DNA from: Acidobacteriota bacterium
GTDB lineage: Bacteria; Acidobacteriota; Vicinamibacteria; Vicinamibacterales; 2-12-FULL-66-21
Direction of reading: 5' to 3'
NCBI GenBank assembly: GCA_013362195.1
Contig: JABFWM010000128.1
Coordinates: 1-6,198, forward strand
DNA length: 6,198 bases
Shown here: piece by piece, positions 1-5,560 of the stretch
Layout of the letters: every line of letters starts with the position of its first letter
Numbering within the stretch: position 1 is the first letter of the stretch
Translations under genes and position numbers: made by a program
Notes under the pieces: generated by a model
Database searches by the model: none
What the model was told of the DNA's origin: nothing
What the model saw: only the letters and a program-made list of their open reading frames with translations

Positions 1-668
1 TCGACCGCGACGAGCAGCACGGTGATCGCGATCACCGGCGTGCCCAGGATCATGATCAGGCTCGTGGCGTAGTGCGACCACACGAACAACGGCAGCCGGA
101 ACCAGGTCAGGCCCGGCGCGCGCATCCGGTGCACGGTCACGATGAAGTTCAGGCCGGTGAGGATCGACGAGAACCCGGTGATGAAGATCCCCACGCCCGC
201 GGTGATCACGTGCGAGTTCGACGCCGACGTGCTGAACGGCGGATAAAACGTCCATCCGGTGTCGACGCCGCCGCTCACCGCCGCGACGATCGTGAAAATG
301 CCGCCGAGCACGTAGACGTACCAGCTGAGCAGGTTGATGCGCGGGAACGCCAGGTCCTTCGCGCCGACCATGATCGGGATCAGGAAGTTGCCGAGGACGG
401 CCGGGATCGACGGGATCAGGAAGAAGAACACCATCACGACGCCGTGCATCGTGAACAGCTTGTTGTAGGTGTCGGGCTGGACCAGGTCCGCCGCCGGCGT
501 CAGCAGCTCGAGACGGATCAGCAGCGCGAAGAAGCCGCCCACGAAGAAGAAGGCGGTGATCGACATCAGATAGAGCAGCGCGATCCGCTTGTGGTCCCTC
601 GTCAACAGCCACGACGCGAGGCCGTGGCGGACGGTCAGGTAATTGAGGCCGACTGTCGTTGTGTCCAT
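1..668 (-). CDS. coxA: CoxA, cytochrome c oxidase subunit I (partial, N-terminal 222 residues)
   Basis: This is the 5' part of the gene for the catalytic subunit of the haem-copper oxidase; it runs off the left edge. It starts at an ATG 1 nt after the coxB stop and begins MDTTTVGLNYLTVRHGLASW. The segment TMHGVVMVFFFLIP carries H75, the predicted low-spin haem a ligand. Thirty residues later D105 in GAKDLAFPRIN matches the D-channel entry aspartate (D132 in Rhodobacter sphaeroides numbering, where the spacing from the haem ligand H102 is also 30). N94 and N112 match N121 and N139 of that channel, while the residue matching N140 is L113. These features point to an A-type, proton-pumping oxidase. 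Later helices continue through LLSWYVYVLGG, SNSHVITAGVGIFITG and RLPLFVWSHYATSLIMI. The CuB ligands and the helix VI residues that separate A1 from A2 types lie outside the window. Confidence 0.97.
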   Translation of the reverse strand, partial: MDTTTVGLNYLTVRHGLASWLLTRDHKRIALLYLMSITAFFFVGGFFALLIRLELLTPAADLVQPDTYNKLFTMHGVVMVFFFLIPSIPAVLGNFLIPIMVGAKDLAFPRINLLSWYVYVLGGIFTIVAAVSGGVDTGWTFYPPFSTSASNSHVITAGVGIFITGFSSILTGLNFIVTVHRMRAPGLTWFRLPLFVWSHYATSLIMILGTPVIAITVLLVAV

Positions 669-669
669 G

Positions 670-1734
670 TCAGTTCCCGGATCCCGATCCACTCGGTCTG
701 CCCGCGCCGGACGGCCGTCCGGTGTCTCCCGGTGCGCCCGGTGCGGCGCCTGGCTGCCCGGCGGGCGTCTGCGTTGCCGGCTGCCCCGGAAGCGCCGGTC
801 CCTGCGACGTGCCGAGCGACTTCACGTAGGCGATCAGCTGCAGGAGCTGCTCTTCGCTGACCAGGCCCTGGAACGGCGGCATGATCGGCTGAAATCCGCG
901 TACCACTTTCGCCGTCGGCCGCAGGATCGACTCGCGCACGTAGGCATCGTCCATGACCGCCGTGGCGCCGCCCTCGAGGTCGACCTGTTTGCCGAAGGCG
1001 CCGCGCAGCACCGGGCCGCGCCCCTGCCCGTTCTCGAGATGGCAGGTGCTGCAGGCGAGGTCCTGAAAGAGCTTTGCGCCCGCGTCGGCCATCGAGCCGC
1101 TGGCCGACCCGCCGCCGAGCCACGCCTGATACTCGGCTGGCGCCATCGCCGTCACCCATCCGATCATCGCCGAGTGCTTGGTGCCGCAGTACTGCGTGCA
1201 GAAGATGTGATACCGCCCCGGCTGGCTCGCCGTGAACCACATCGTGTTGTAGCGCCCGGGGATGACGTCCGCCTTCACGCGAAAGTCAGGGATGAAGAAG
1301 CTGTGGATCACGTCTTCCGATCCCATGATCAGTTTCACCGGACGGCCCACCGGCACGTGCAGCTCGTTGATTTCGCGCGCGCCGTCCATGTGCTGCACCT
1401 TCCACATCCACTGCTTGCCGACGACGTAGATTTCCATCGCGCCCTTGGGCGGGCGCGTCAGATGGAAGAAGAGCTGCGCGCCCCACACGAACATCACCAT
1501 CGTGATGCCGAGCGGAATGATCGTCCACAGCAGCTCCAGCGCAATCGAACCGTGGATCGCGTAGCCGACCTGGTCCTCGCGCTTGCGATGGAACTTGACC
1601 GCGAAGGCGACGACCAGCAGGGCGATGAGGAGGCCGAAGAAACCGGCGACGGCGACGAGAAAGAAATAGACCGCGTCGACCTGGGCCGCCTGCTCCGACG
1701 CCTGCTGTGGGAAGAAGGGAAAATTCGTGAACAT
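670..1734 (-). CDS. coxB: CoxB, caa3-type cytochrome c oxidase subunit II with fused cytochrome c domain
   Basis: This encodes subunit II of a haem-copper oxidase (354 residues). Two N-terminal membrane helices (about 21-46 and 64-90) are followed by a periplasmic cupredoxin domain with the CuA ligands H144 (VIHSF), C179, C183, H187 and M190 in CTQYCGTKHSAM. The residue between the cysteines that gives a backbone-carbonyl ligand is Q181 instead of the more usual Glu, which should still work. The WMW aromatic patch (109-111) for electron entry is present. A fused class I cytochrome c follows, with CSTCH (C228, C231, H232) and M285 in PIMPPF as axial ligands, so this is a caa3-type enzyme. The last 44 or so residues are rich in Pro, Gly and Ser. 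No cleavable signal is apparent before the first helix. The ATG at 1734 is 3 nt after the sco stop, without a clear ribosome site; the TGA is 1 nt before coxA. Confidence 0.97.
   Translation of the reverse strand: MFTNFPFFPQQASEQAAQVDAVYFFLVAVAGFFGLLIALLVVAFAVKFHRKREDQVGYAIHGSIALELLWTIIPLGITMVMFVWGAQLFFHLTRPPKGAMEIYVVGKQWMWKVQHMDGAREINELHVPVGRPVKLIMGSEDVIHSFFIPDFRVKADVIPGRYNTMWFTASQPGRYHIFCTQYCGTKHSAMIGWVTAMAPAEYQAWLGGGSASGSMADAGAKLFQDLACSTCHLENGQGRGPVLRGAFGKQVDLEGGATAVMDDAYVRESILRPTAKVVRGFQPIMPPFQGLVSEEQLLQLIAYVKSLGTSQGPALPGQPATQTPAGQPGAAPGAPGDTGRPSGAGRPSGSGSGN
673..804 (-). other. Pro/Gly/Ser-rich low-complexity tail of CoxB
   Basis: Codons 311-354 of coxB encode a tail made almost only of P, G, A, Q, T, S and R, with short near-repeats such as GRPSG occurring twice. 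It follows the cytochrome c domain and shows no cofactor motif. It is probably a flexible periplasmic extension. The reading frame is intact and meets coxA with a 1-nt gap, so a frameshift is unlikely. Confidence 0.7.
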
Positions 1735-1737
1735 CGT

Positions 1738-2598
1738 TTAGGTACGGTGCGCAATCGGCGTCTCGAGGCGCCGCTCCCGCCGGAGGCTGACGAGCAGAAA
1801 CGTCAAGAACGCCGCCACGGTCAGCACGCCGCCGATGCGGACGGCGCGCAGGATGGCGACCCCGTACTTGCCCGTCGCCGGATCGTAGTGGAAGCAGAGC
1901 AGCAGCACCTGGTCCGCCACGGTGCCGAGCTTGTTGTTCGACGCCTCGACCAGCGCGTAGCGCAGGTGCGACGGCGGGAACTCGACGCCGAGAAAATATC
2001 GCGCGATCACCCCTCTGGCGGTGGCGACGTAGATGGCCGCGCCGTGCGCATACTGGCCGATCTGATCGTCGTAGGCGTAGCGGAAGCCGATCGCGTCGGC
2101 CACGCGGGCAATCGACGGTTCCGTTCCCGTGAGGAAGTGCCATCCCGCCGCGGTCTGCGGCCGCCCATAGAGTTCGACGTAGGCCGACTTCTTCTGCGCC
2201 GCGAGCGCCGGCTTCTCGCGCGGGTTGATGCTGATCACGACGACGTCGAAATCGTTGCCGGCGTCGAACGACAGCGTCTTGAGCGCGCCGGTCATCCCGT
2301 TCAGCACCTGCGTGCAGAGCATCGGGCACTCGTAATACGCGAGCGCCATCACCACCGGCCGCGCGCCGAAGTAGTCGCCCAGCTTCACCGCGCGGCCGCT
2401 CTCGTCGCGGAACACCGCGTCGAGCGGCAGCTGCTGGCCGATCTTCTGGTCGATGCCGACCTTGTCGAGAATCGCCGGCTTCCTGCTCACCGGATTGATC
2501 TCCGGCGGCGCGGGCATGCCCATGCCCTGTGCGTGCGCGACCGCCGGTGTGAACACCGCGATGGCCACAACAACCGCCGCCGCGAATCTCCCGTACAC
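1738..2598 (-). CDS. sco: SCO1/SenC-family copper chaperone for cytochrome c oxidase
   Basis: This encodes a 286-residue SCO/SenC protein, a thioredoxin-fold copper protein that delivers copper to, or reduces, the CuA site of oxidase subunit II. The copper ligands are present: C91 and C95 in YECPMLC and H185 in QYAHGAAIYV. A likely signal peptide covers about 1-23, ending AHA before Q24. A second hydrophobic span at about 255-271 would anchor the C-terminus in the membrane, unlike the N-terminally anchored classical Sco1. The segment LLLCFHYDPATGKYG (232-246) just before the anchor is typical of this longer SCO subfamily and carries an extra cysteine, C235. The start is a GTG at 2598 with a strong AAGGAAGGA site 7 nt upstream. 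It lies 39 nt after the previous gene and its TAA is 3 nt before coxB, whose product is the expected target. Confidence 0.95.
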   Translation of the reverse strand: MYGRFAAAVVVAIAVFTPAVAHAQGMGMPAPPEINPVSRKPAILDKVGIDQKIGQQLPLDAVFRDESGRAVKLGDYFGARPVVMALAYYECPMLCTQVLNGMTGALKTLSFDAGNDFDVVVISINPREKPALAAQKKSAYVELYGRPQTAAGWHFLTGTEPSIARVADAIGFRYAYDDQIGQYAHGAAIYVATARGVIARYFLGVEFPPSHLRYALVEASNNKLGTVADQVLLLCFHYDPATGKYGVAILRAVRIGGVLTVAAFLTFLLVSLRRERRLETPIAHRT

Positions 2599-2605
2599 GT
2601 CTCGA

Positions 2606-2614
2606 TCCTTCCTT
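2606..2614 (-). promoter_or_regulatory. Ribosome binding site fixing the GTG start of sco
   Basis: Read on the minus strand this is AAGGAAGGA, ending 7 nt before the GTG at 2598. It is among the strongest ribosome sites in the window and sits in the 39-nt gap, the largest intergenic space here. It supports the non-ATG start. Confidence 0.75.
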
Positions 2615-2637
2615 GTTACACGTAGGGCGTCCGCGCC

Positions 2638-3150
2638 TTACTGCTGCCGCGGCGCCGGCGAGTGGACGTTGCGTCCGCCCGATGACTCACCGCTGGCTGC
2701 CACGCGCGTGCCTTCCGACGCATCGTCGGGCGCACCGGTGCGCGCCGGCAAACCGCGCTGCAGCAGCAGTTCTTTCGCGCGCTCGATCGGGACGTGGCCG
2801 ACGCCCGCGCCCTGGTCCACCCACCCGTAGCTCTCGATCCGCGTCCGTTCGTCCGCGCGGAAGCGCGTCAGGTCCTGCCACGGCGTGGTCTGCAGCCGCG
2901 GTTCGGCGGGAAGCTGGCCCGCCGGCGCGGCGAGCGGCGTCACGAACGGATCGTTGCTGGCCTCGTATTTGTTGAGGGCGTGAAACAGCCCCCACATCGC
3001 GACGTCCGCGACCACGACGACGAGGACGAGCAGCACGAGGAACCACACGATGCCGCGGATGCTGATGTCGCTGTGCTCGTGCGCGACCTCGACGTTTTCG
3101 AGGCTGCCGTGCCGCTGCGCGTGGGCGTCAGTGCCCGGCTGGCTGCCCAT
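2638..3150 (-). CDS. Uncharacterised single-span membrane protein of the act-cox operon
   Basis: This encodes a 170-residue protein of unknown function. It has a short, histidine-containing N-terminal segment (1-30), one strong hydrophobic span (about 33-56), and a soluble part. The soluble part holds a compact module (about 80-136): a LPAEPRLQTTP segment, a charged FRADERTRIE stretch, then SYGWVDQGAGVGHVPIERA and a helix ending LLLQRGLPAR. I recognise this pattern from hypothetical proteins encoded beside ACIII, SCO and cytochrome oxidase genes in Acidobacteria and other phyla, but I know of no assigned function. The last 30 or so residues are low-complexity and polar. No haem, copper or iron-sulphur motif is visible and there are no cysteines. 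By the positive-inside tendency (R32 before the span) the module probably lies in the periplasm, next to ActE and the CoxB cytochrome domain. The start overlaps actF by 23 nt and has an AAGGAG site. It could be an ActG-like small subunit or an assembly factor; this is not established. Confidence 0.85.
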   Translation of the reverse strand: MGSQPGTDAHAQRHGSLENVEVAHEHSDISIRGIVWFLVLLVLVVVVADVAMWGLFHALNKYEASNDPFVTPLAAPAGQLPAEPRLQTTPWQDLTRFRADERTRIESYGWVDQGAGVGHVPIERAKELLLQRGLPARTGAPDDASEGTRVAASGESSGGRNVHSPAPRQQ

Positions 3151-4333
3151 GAGCGAGCATCTCCTTGAAGTACGGATCGTTGACCGGGACGAGCGCGCGG
3201 CGGCGCAGCTGGCCCGCGAACAGGTACAACCACACGCCGGCGAGCCCGAGCGGAATCGCGACGTTGGCGACGCTGACCGGGAACGCCCGATCCTGGTTGA
3301 ACACCGGCGCGATGATCCAGATCAGATCGATGAGCCGCATCGCGACGATGAACCAGGCGACGCGCGCCAGCAGGCGCGGGCGCCGCTTGAGATCGCGCGA
3401 CAGCAGCAGCAGGAACGGCAGGAAGAAGTGCCCGACGACGATCAACAGGCTCACGTACTGCCAGCCGTAGCGCAGCCGCGCGATGTAGAACGGGATCTCT
3501 TCGGGCAGGTTGCCGGCCCAGATGATCAGGAACTGCGAGAACGAGAAATACGCCCACAGCATCACGAAGGCCAGCATCAGCTTGCCGAGATCGTGGAAGT
3601 GCCCCGCGCGCAGCACCGTCGACATCGGCGCGCTTTCCGCGAGCATCGCCAGGATGGCGACCGAGAACGAGAGCGCGCACAACGCCTGGCCCGCGACGAT
3701 GATGAAGCCGAAGATCGTCGAGTACCAGTGCGGGTCGAGCGACATCAGCCAGTCGATCGCCGCCAGGCTCATCGTCAACACGTAGGCGAGCAGGCCCGGA
3801 GCGCTGATCACGCGGAAGCGCCGGGTGTCGGCTTCCGTCACGCCGAGTTCGCCGCGGTCCTGCTGCACCGACCAGCGATTCAGGTTGTGCGCGCAGAACC
3901 ACCAGATGAGGAAGTACACGGCGGCGCGGATCAGGAAGAACCACACGTTCAGATACGGCGCCTTGTGTTCCAGGATTTCATCCGCGTGCACCGCTTCCGG
4001 CCGCGCCCACAGATAGAGCTTCGGGAGGAAGATCGCGATCGGAATGAACAGCAGCACGCTGTAGGGGAGCAGACGGCTTCCCGCTTCGAAGACGCGGCGC
4101 GCGACGAGCCCCCACTGGCCGCCCGACAAGTGCTGCGTCATCAGCAGCGCCAGGCAGCCCATCGAGAGCCCGATGCAGAACGTGAAGCCGATCAGCCACG
4201 ACGGCAGGAACTGATCGGGCTGCAGGATCGACGCAATCGCGCCGACGACGAGGCCGGCGACGCCGATGATCATGCCGCGCTGCTGCAGCCGCGCGACGTC
4301 CGCGGTGTCGCTGAGAGCGTGTCTGTCCACCAT
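3128..4333 (-). CDS. actF: ActF, second NrfD-related membrane subunit of Alternative Complex III
   Basis: This encodes a 401-residue integral membrane protein matching ActF, the second large membrane subunit of ACIII (often annotated as quinol:cytochrome c oxidoreductase quinone-binding subunit 2). About ten hydrophobic spans are seen (roughly 21-37, 44-66, 87-108, 129-149, 176-197, 205-231, 251-273, 291-312, 322-343, 355-374), as expected for ActF. The diagnostic stretch is GHFHDLGKLM (244-253) followed by SQFLIIWAGNLPEEIPFY (266-283), with charged residues E278 and E279 beside the membrane. Other family-like elements are AIDWLMSLDPHWYST (192-206) and the C-terminal NDPYFKEML (385-393). The ATG at 4333 overlaps the actE stop by one base. 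The ribosome site is weak, so translation is probably coupled. The 3' end overlaps the next gene by 23 nt. In related complexes ActF is thought to take part in proton translocation; that role is inferred here from family. Confidence 0.95.
   Translation of the reverse strand: MVDRHALSDTADVARLQQRGMIIGVAGLVVGAIASILQPDQFLPSWLIGFTFCIGLSMGCLALLMTQHLSGGQWGLVARRVFEAGSRLLPYSVLLFIPIAIFLPKLYLWARPEAVHADEILEHKAPYLNVWFFLIRAAVYFLIWWFCAHNLNRWSVQQDRGELGVTEADTRRFRVISAPGLLAYVLTMSLAAIDWLMSLDPHWYSTIFGFIIVAGQALCALSFSVAILAMLAESAPMSTVLRAGHFHDLGKLMLAFVMLWAYFSFSQFLIIWAGNLPEEIPFYIARLRYGWQYVSLLIVVGHFFLPFLLLLSRDLKRRPRLLARVAWFIVAMRLIDLIWIIAPVFNQDRAFPVSVANVAIPLGLAGVWLYLFAGQLRRRALVPVNDPYFKEMLAHGQPAGH
3161..3166 (-). promoter_or_regulatory. 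Ribosome binding site of the 170-residue protein gene
   Basis: Read on the minus strand this is AAGGAG, 10 nt before the ATG at 3150. It lies within the last codons of actF and supports the start that overlaps actF by 23 nt. Confidence 0.65.
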
Positions 4334-5034
4334 CAGTGCTTTGCCGCCCCCTCGGCGGGCCTGCCCGGCGGCTGCGCGAGCTTCTGCCGGTCCTCGGCGG
4401 GGAGCTCCGCGGCCGTTGCGTGCTGACTGAGCTGCAGCGCGCGCACGTATGCGGCAATCGCCCAGCGGTCGCGCGGCGCCACCTGCGCGCGGTAGTCGGG
4501 CATCGCGCCGAACCCGTTGGTGATCACGTCGAAGAAGTGGCCAATCGGGGCCTGCCGGAGCCGGTCCGAATGGAAGGTCGGCGGCTGCCGGTAGCCGCGC
4601 CGCACGATCATTCCCTGTCCGGTGCCGGCCGTGTCATGACACGGCGAGCAGAAGATGTTGAAGCGCTGCTCGCCGCGATCGAGCACCTCTTTGGTGAGCG
4701 GGAACGGCATCGTGGTGACGGCGGCGCCGCCGCTCTTGCCGGTGAAAAACTCCTCGTCCTCCTCCAGCGTGCCGCGCGCGACGGTGTCCTCGACGAGCGG
4801 CCGCGCGCTCGAGCCGTTGGGGAAGAACGCGCTGTCGCGCAGCGGGATGTACTTCGGCTGGTTGTGCATGTCCTGCCGGCAGGCCGACGTCAGCGCCGCG
4901 GCCGCGGCGAACGCGAGCAACCAGGCGCGACGGCGTCTGCAGGTGTCAATGCGCGTGGGGCCCTGCGGCCTTCGCTCGCTCGTGTTCTCGCGCGAGCGAC
5001 GCCGCACCCGCGGCAGGCTACGGCTCGACTTCAT
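4333..5034 (-). CDS. actE: ActE, monohaem cytochrome c subunit of Alternative Complex III (lipoprotein)
   Basis: This encodes a 233-residue class I cytochrome c that matches ActE, the monohaem subunit of ACIII, facing the periplasm. The haem site is CSPCH (C129, C132, H133), and M178 in GFGAMPDY is the likely sixth ligand. A hydrophobic stretch (about 37-50) ends in LTSAC, so C52 is a probable lipidated cysteine, in line with lipid-anchored ActE in characterised complexes. Downstream of it come RQDMHNQPKY and IPLRDSAFFPNG, both typical of ActE. The start is uncertain. The ATG at 5034 overlaps actD by 17 nt and gives an unusually long basic leader of about 36 residues before the hydrophobic core; an in-frame GTG at 5007 would shorten it by nine. 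Neither has a strong ribosome site. The stop overlaps actF by one base (TGATG). Confidence 0.93.
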   Translation of the reverse strand: MKSSRSLPRVRRRSRENTSERRPQGPTRIDTCRRRRAWLLAFAAAAALTSACRQDMHNQPKYIPLRDSAFFPNGSSARPLVEDTVARGTLEEDEEFFTGKSGGAAVTTMPFPLTKEVLDRGEQRFNIFCSPCHDTAGTGQGMIVRRGYRQPPTFHSDRLRQAPIGHFFDVITNGFGAMPDYRAQVAPRDRWAIAAYVRALQLSQHATAAELPAEDRQKLAQPPGRPAEGAAKH

Positions 5035-5560
5035 TGATCTCGCTCGGATCCAGTCCCTTGAGGAACTCCAACGTCCGCTGGCGATCGAATTTCGGATCCC
5101 TCGACTCGACCAGCAGGAAGAACTTGTCGCGGCTCGCGTGCTCGAAGCGCGGCACGTTGAACACCGGGTGATAGGGCATCGGCAGCCCGTTGAGCACGAT
5201 CATGCCGAGCACCGCCGACAGCGACGCGACGAGGATCGTCATCTCGAAGGTGACCGGGATGAACTGCGGCCAGCTGTTGAGCGGCTTGCCGGCGATGTTC
5301 AACGGATACGCGATGGCGTGCACCCAGTATTCGAGCCCGTAGCCGGCGAGCGCGCCGATGACGCCGCCGGTCAGCACGATCAAGGACAGCCGGTGATCGT
5401 GGTGCCCGATCGCCTCCCACGCTTCCTCGATCGGAAACGGCGAGAAGGTATCCATCTTGCGGTAGCCTTCCGCGTGCGCCCGCTTCGCCGCCGCGACGAG
5501 CTGCGCCGGCGTGTCGAACTCCGCGAGCAGACCGTAGACCGGCACGGTGGCCGCCGCCAT
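5018..5560 (-). CDS. actD: ActD, DUF3341 subunit of Alternative Complex III
   Basis: This encodes a 180-residue DUF3341 protein, the ActD subunit of Alternative Complex III. The N-terminal soluble part begins with the family signature YGLLAEFDTPAQLVAAA (9-25), followed by a conserved EGYRKMDTFSPFPIEE stretch (31-46). Two membrane spans follow at about 57-80 and 100-125, then a short tail with the family-typical PMPYHPVFN motif (127-135). The length is normal for the family. The ATG at 5560 overlaps the actC stop by one base and has a strong Shine-Dalgarno sequence 7 nt upstream, so the start is firm. In known ACIII structures ActD is a membrane-anchored subunit without redox cofactors, and no cofactor ligands are seen here. 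The end overlaps the annotated actE start by 17 nt. Confidence 0.95.
   Translation of the reverse strand: MAAATVPVYGLLAEFDTPAQLVAAAKRAHAEGYRKMDTFSPFPIEEAWEAIGHHDHRLSLIVLTGGVIGALAGYGLEYWVHAIAYPLNIAGKPLNSWPQFIPVTFEMTILVASLSAVLGMIVLNGLPMPYHPVFNVPRFEHASRDKFFLLVESRDPKFDRQRTLEFLKGLDPSEINEVEP

Noticed and set aside
72..860. Plus-strand open frame of 262 codons opposite coxA and the end of coxB
   Set aside because: The opposite strand encodes oxidase subunit I with haem and D-channel motifs; this frame is Arg/Glu/Asp-rich shadow sequence.
1286..2329. A second minus-strand frame of 347 codons overlapping sco and coxB
   Set aside because: It is an out-of-frame reading of two genes whose true frames carry the copper and haem motifs; it does not represent a frameshifted gene.
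643..2625. A 660-codon open frame on the plus strand opposite coxB and sco
   Set aside because: It is antisense to two clearly identified genes, is very rich in Arg, His, Asp, Glu and Val with no domain or membrane pattern, and is the expected shadow of GC-rich codons on the other strand.
2599..2637. Possible promoter or terminator in the gap before sco
   Set aside because: The 39-nt gap has a strong ribosome site but no convincing -35/-10 pair and no stem-loop followed by a T run on the minus strand.
3050..4426. A 458-codon open frame on the plus strand opposite actF
   Set aside because: It lies antisense to a well-conserved ten-span membrane protein gene and its translation is charged low-complexity sequence, typical of a shadow frame.
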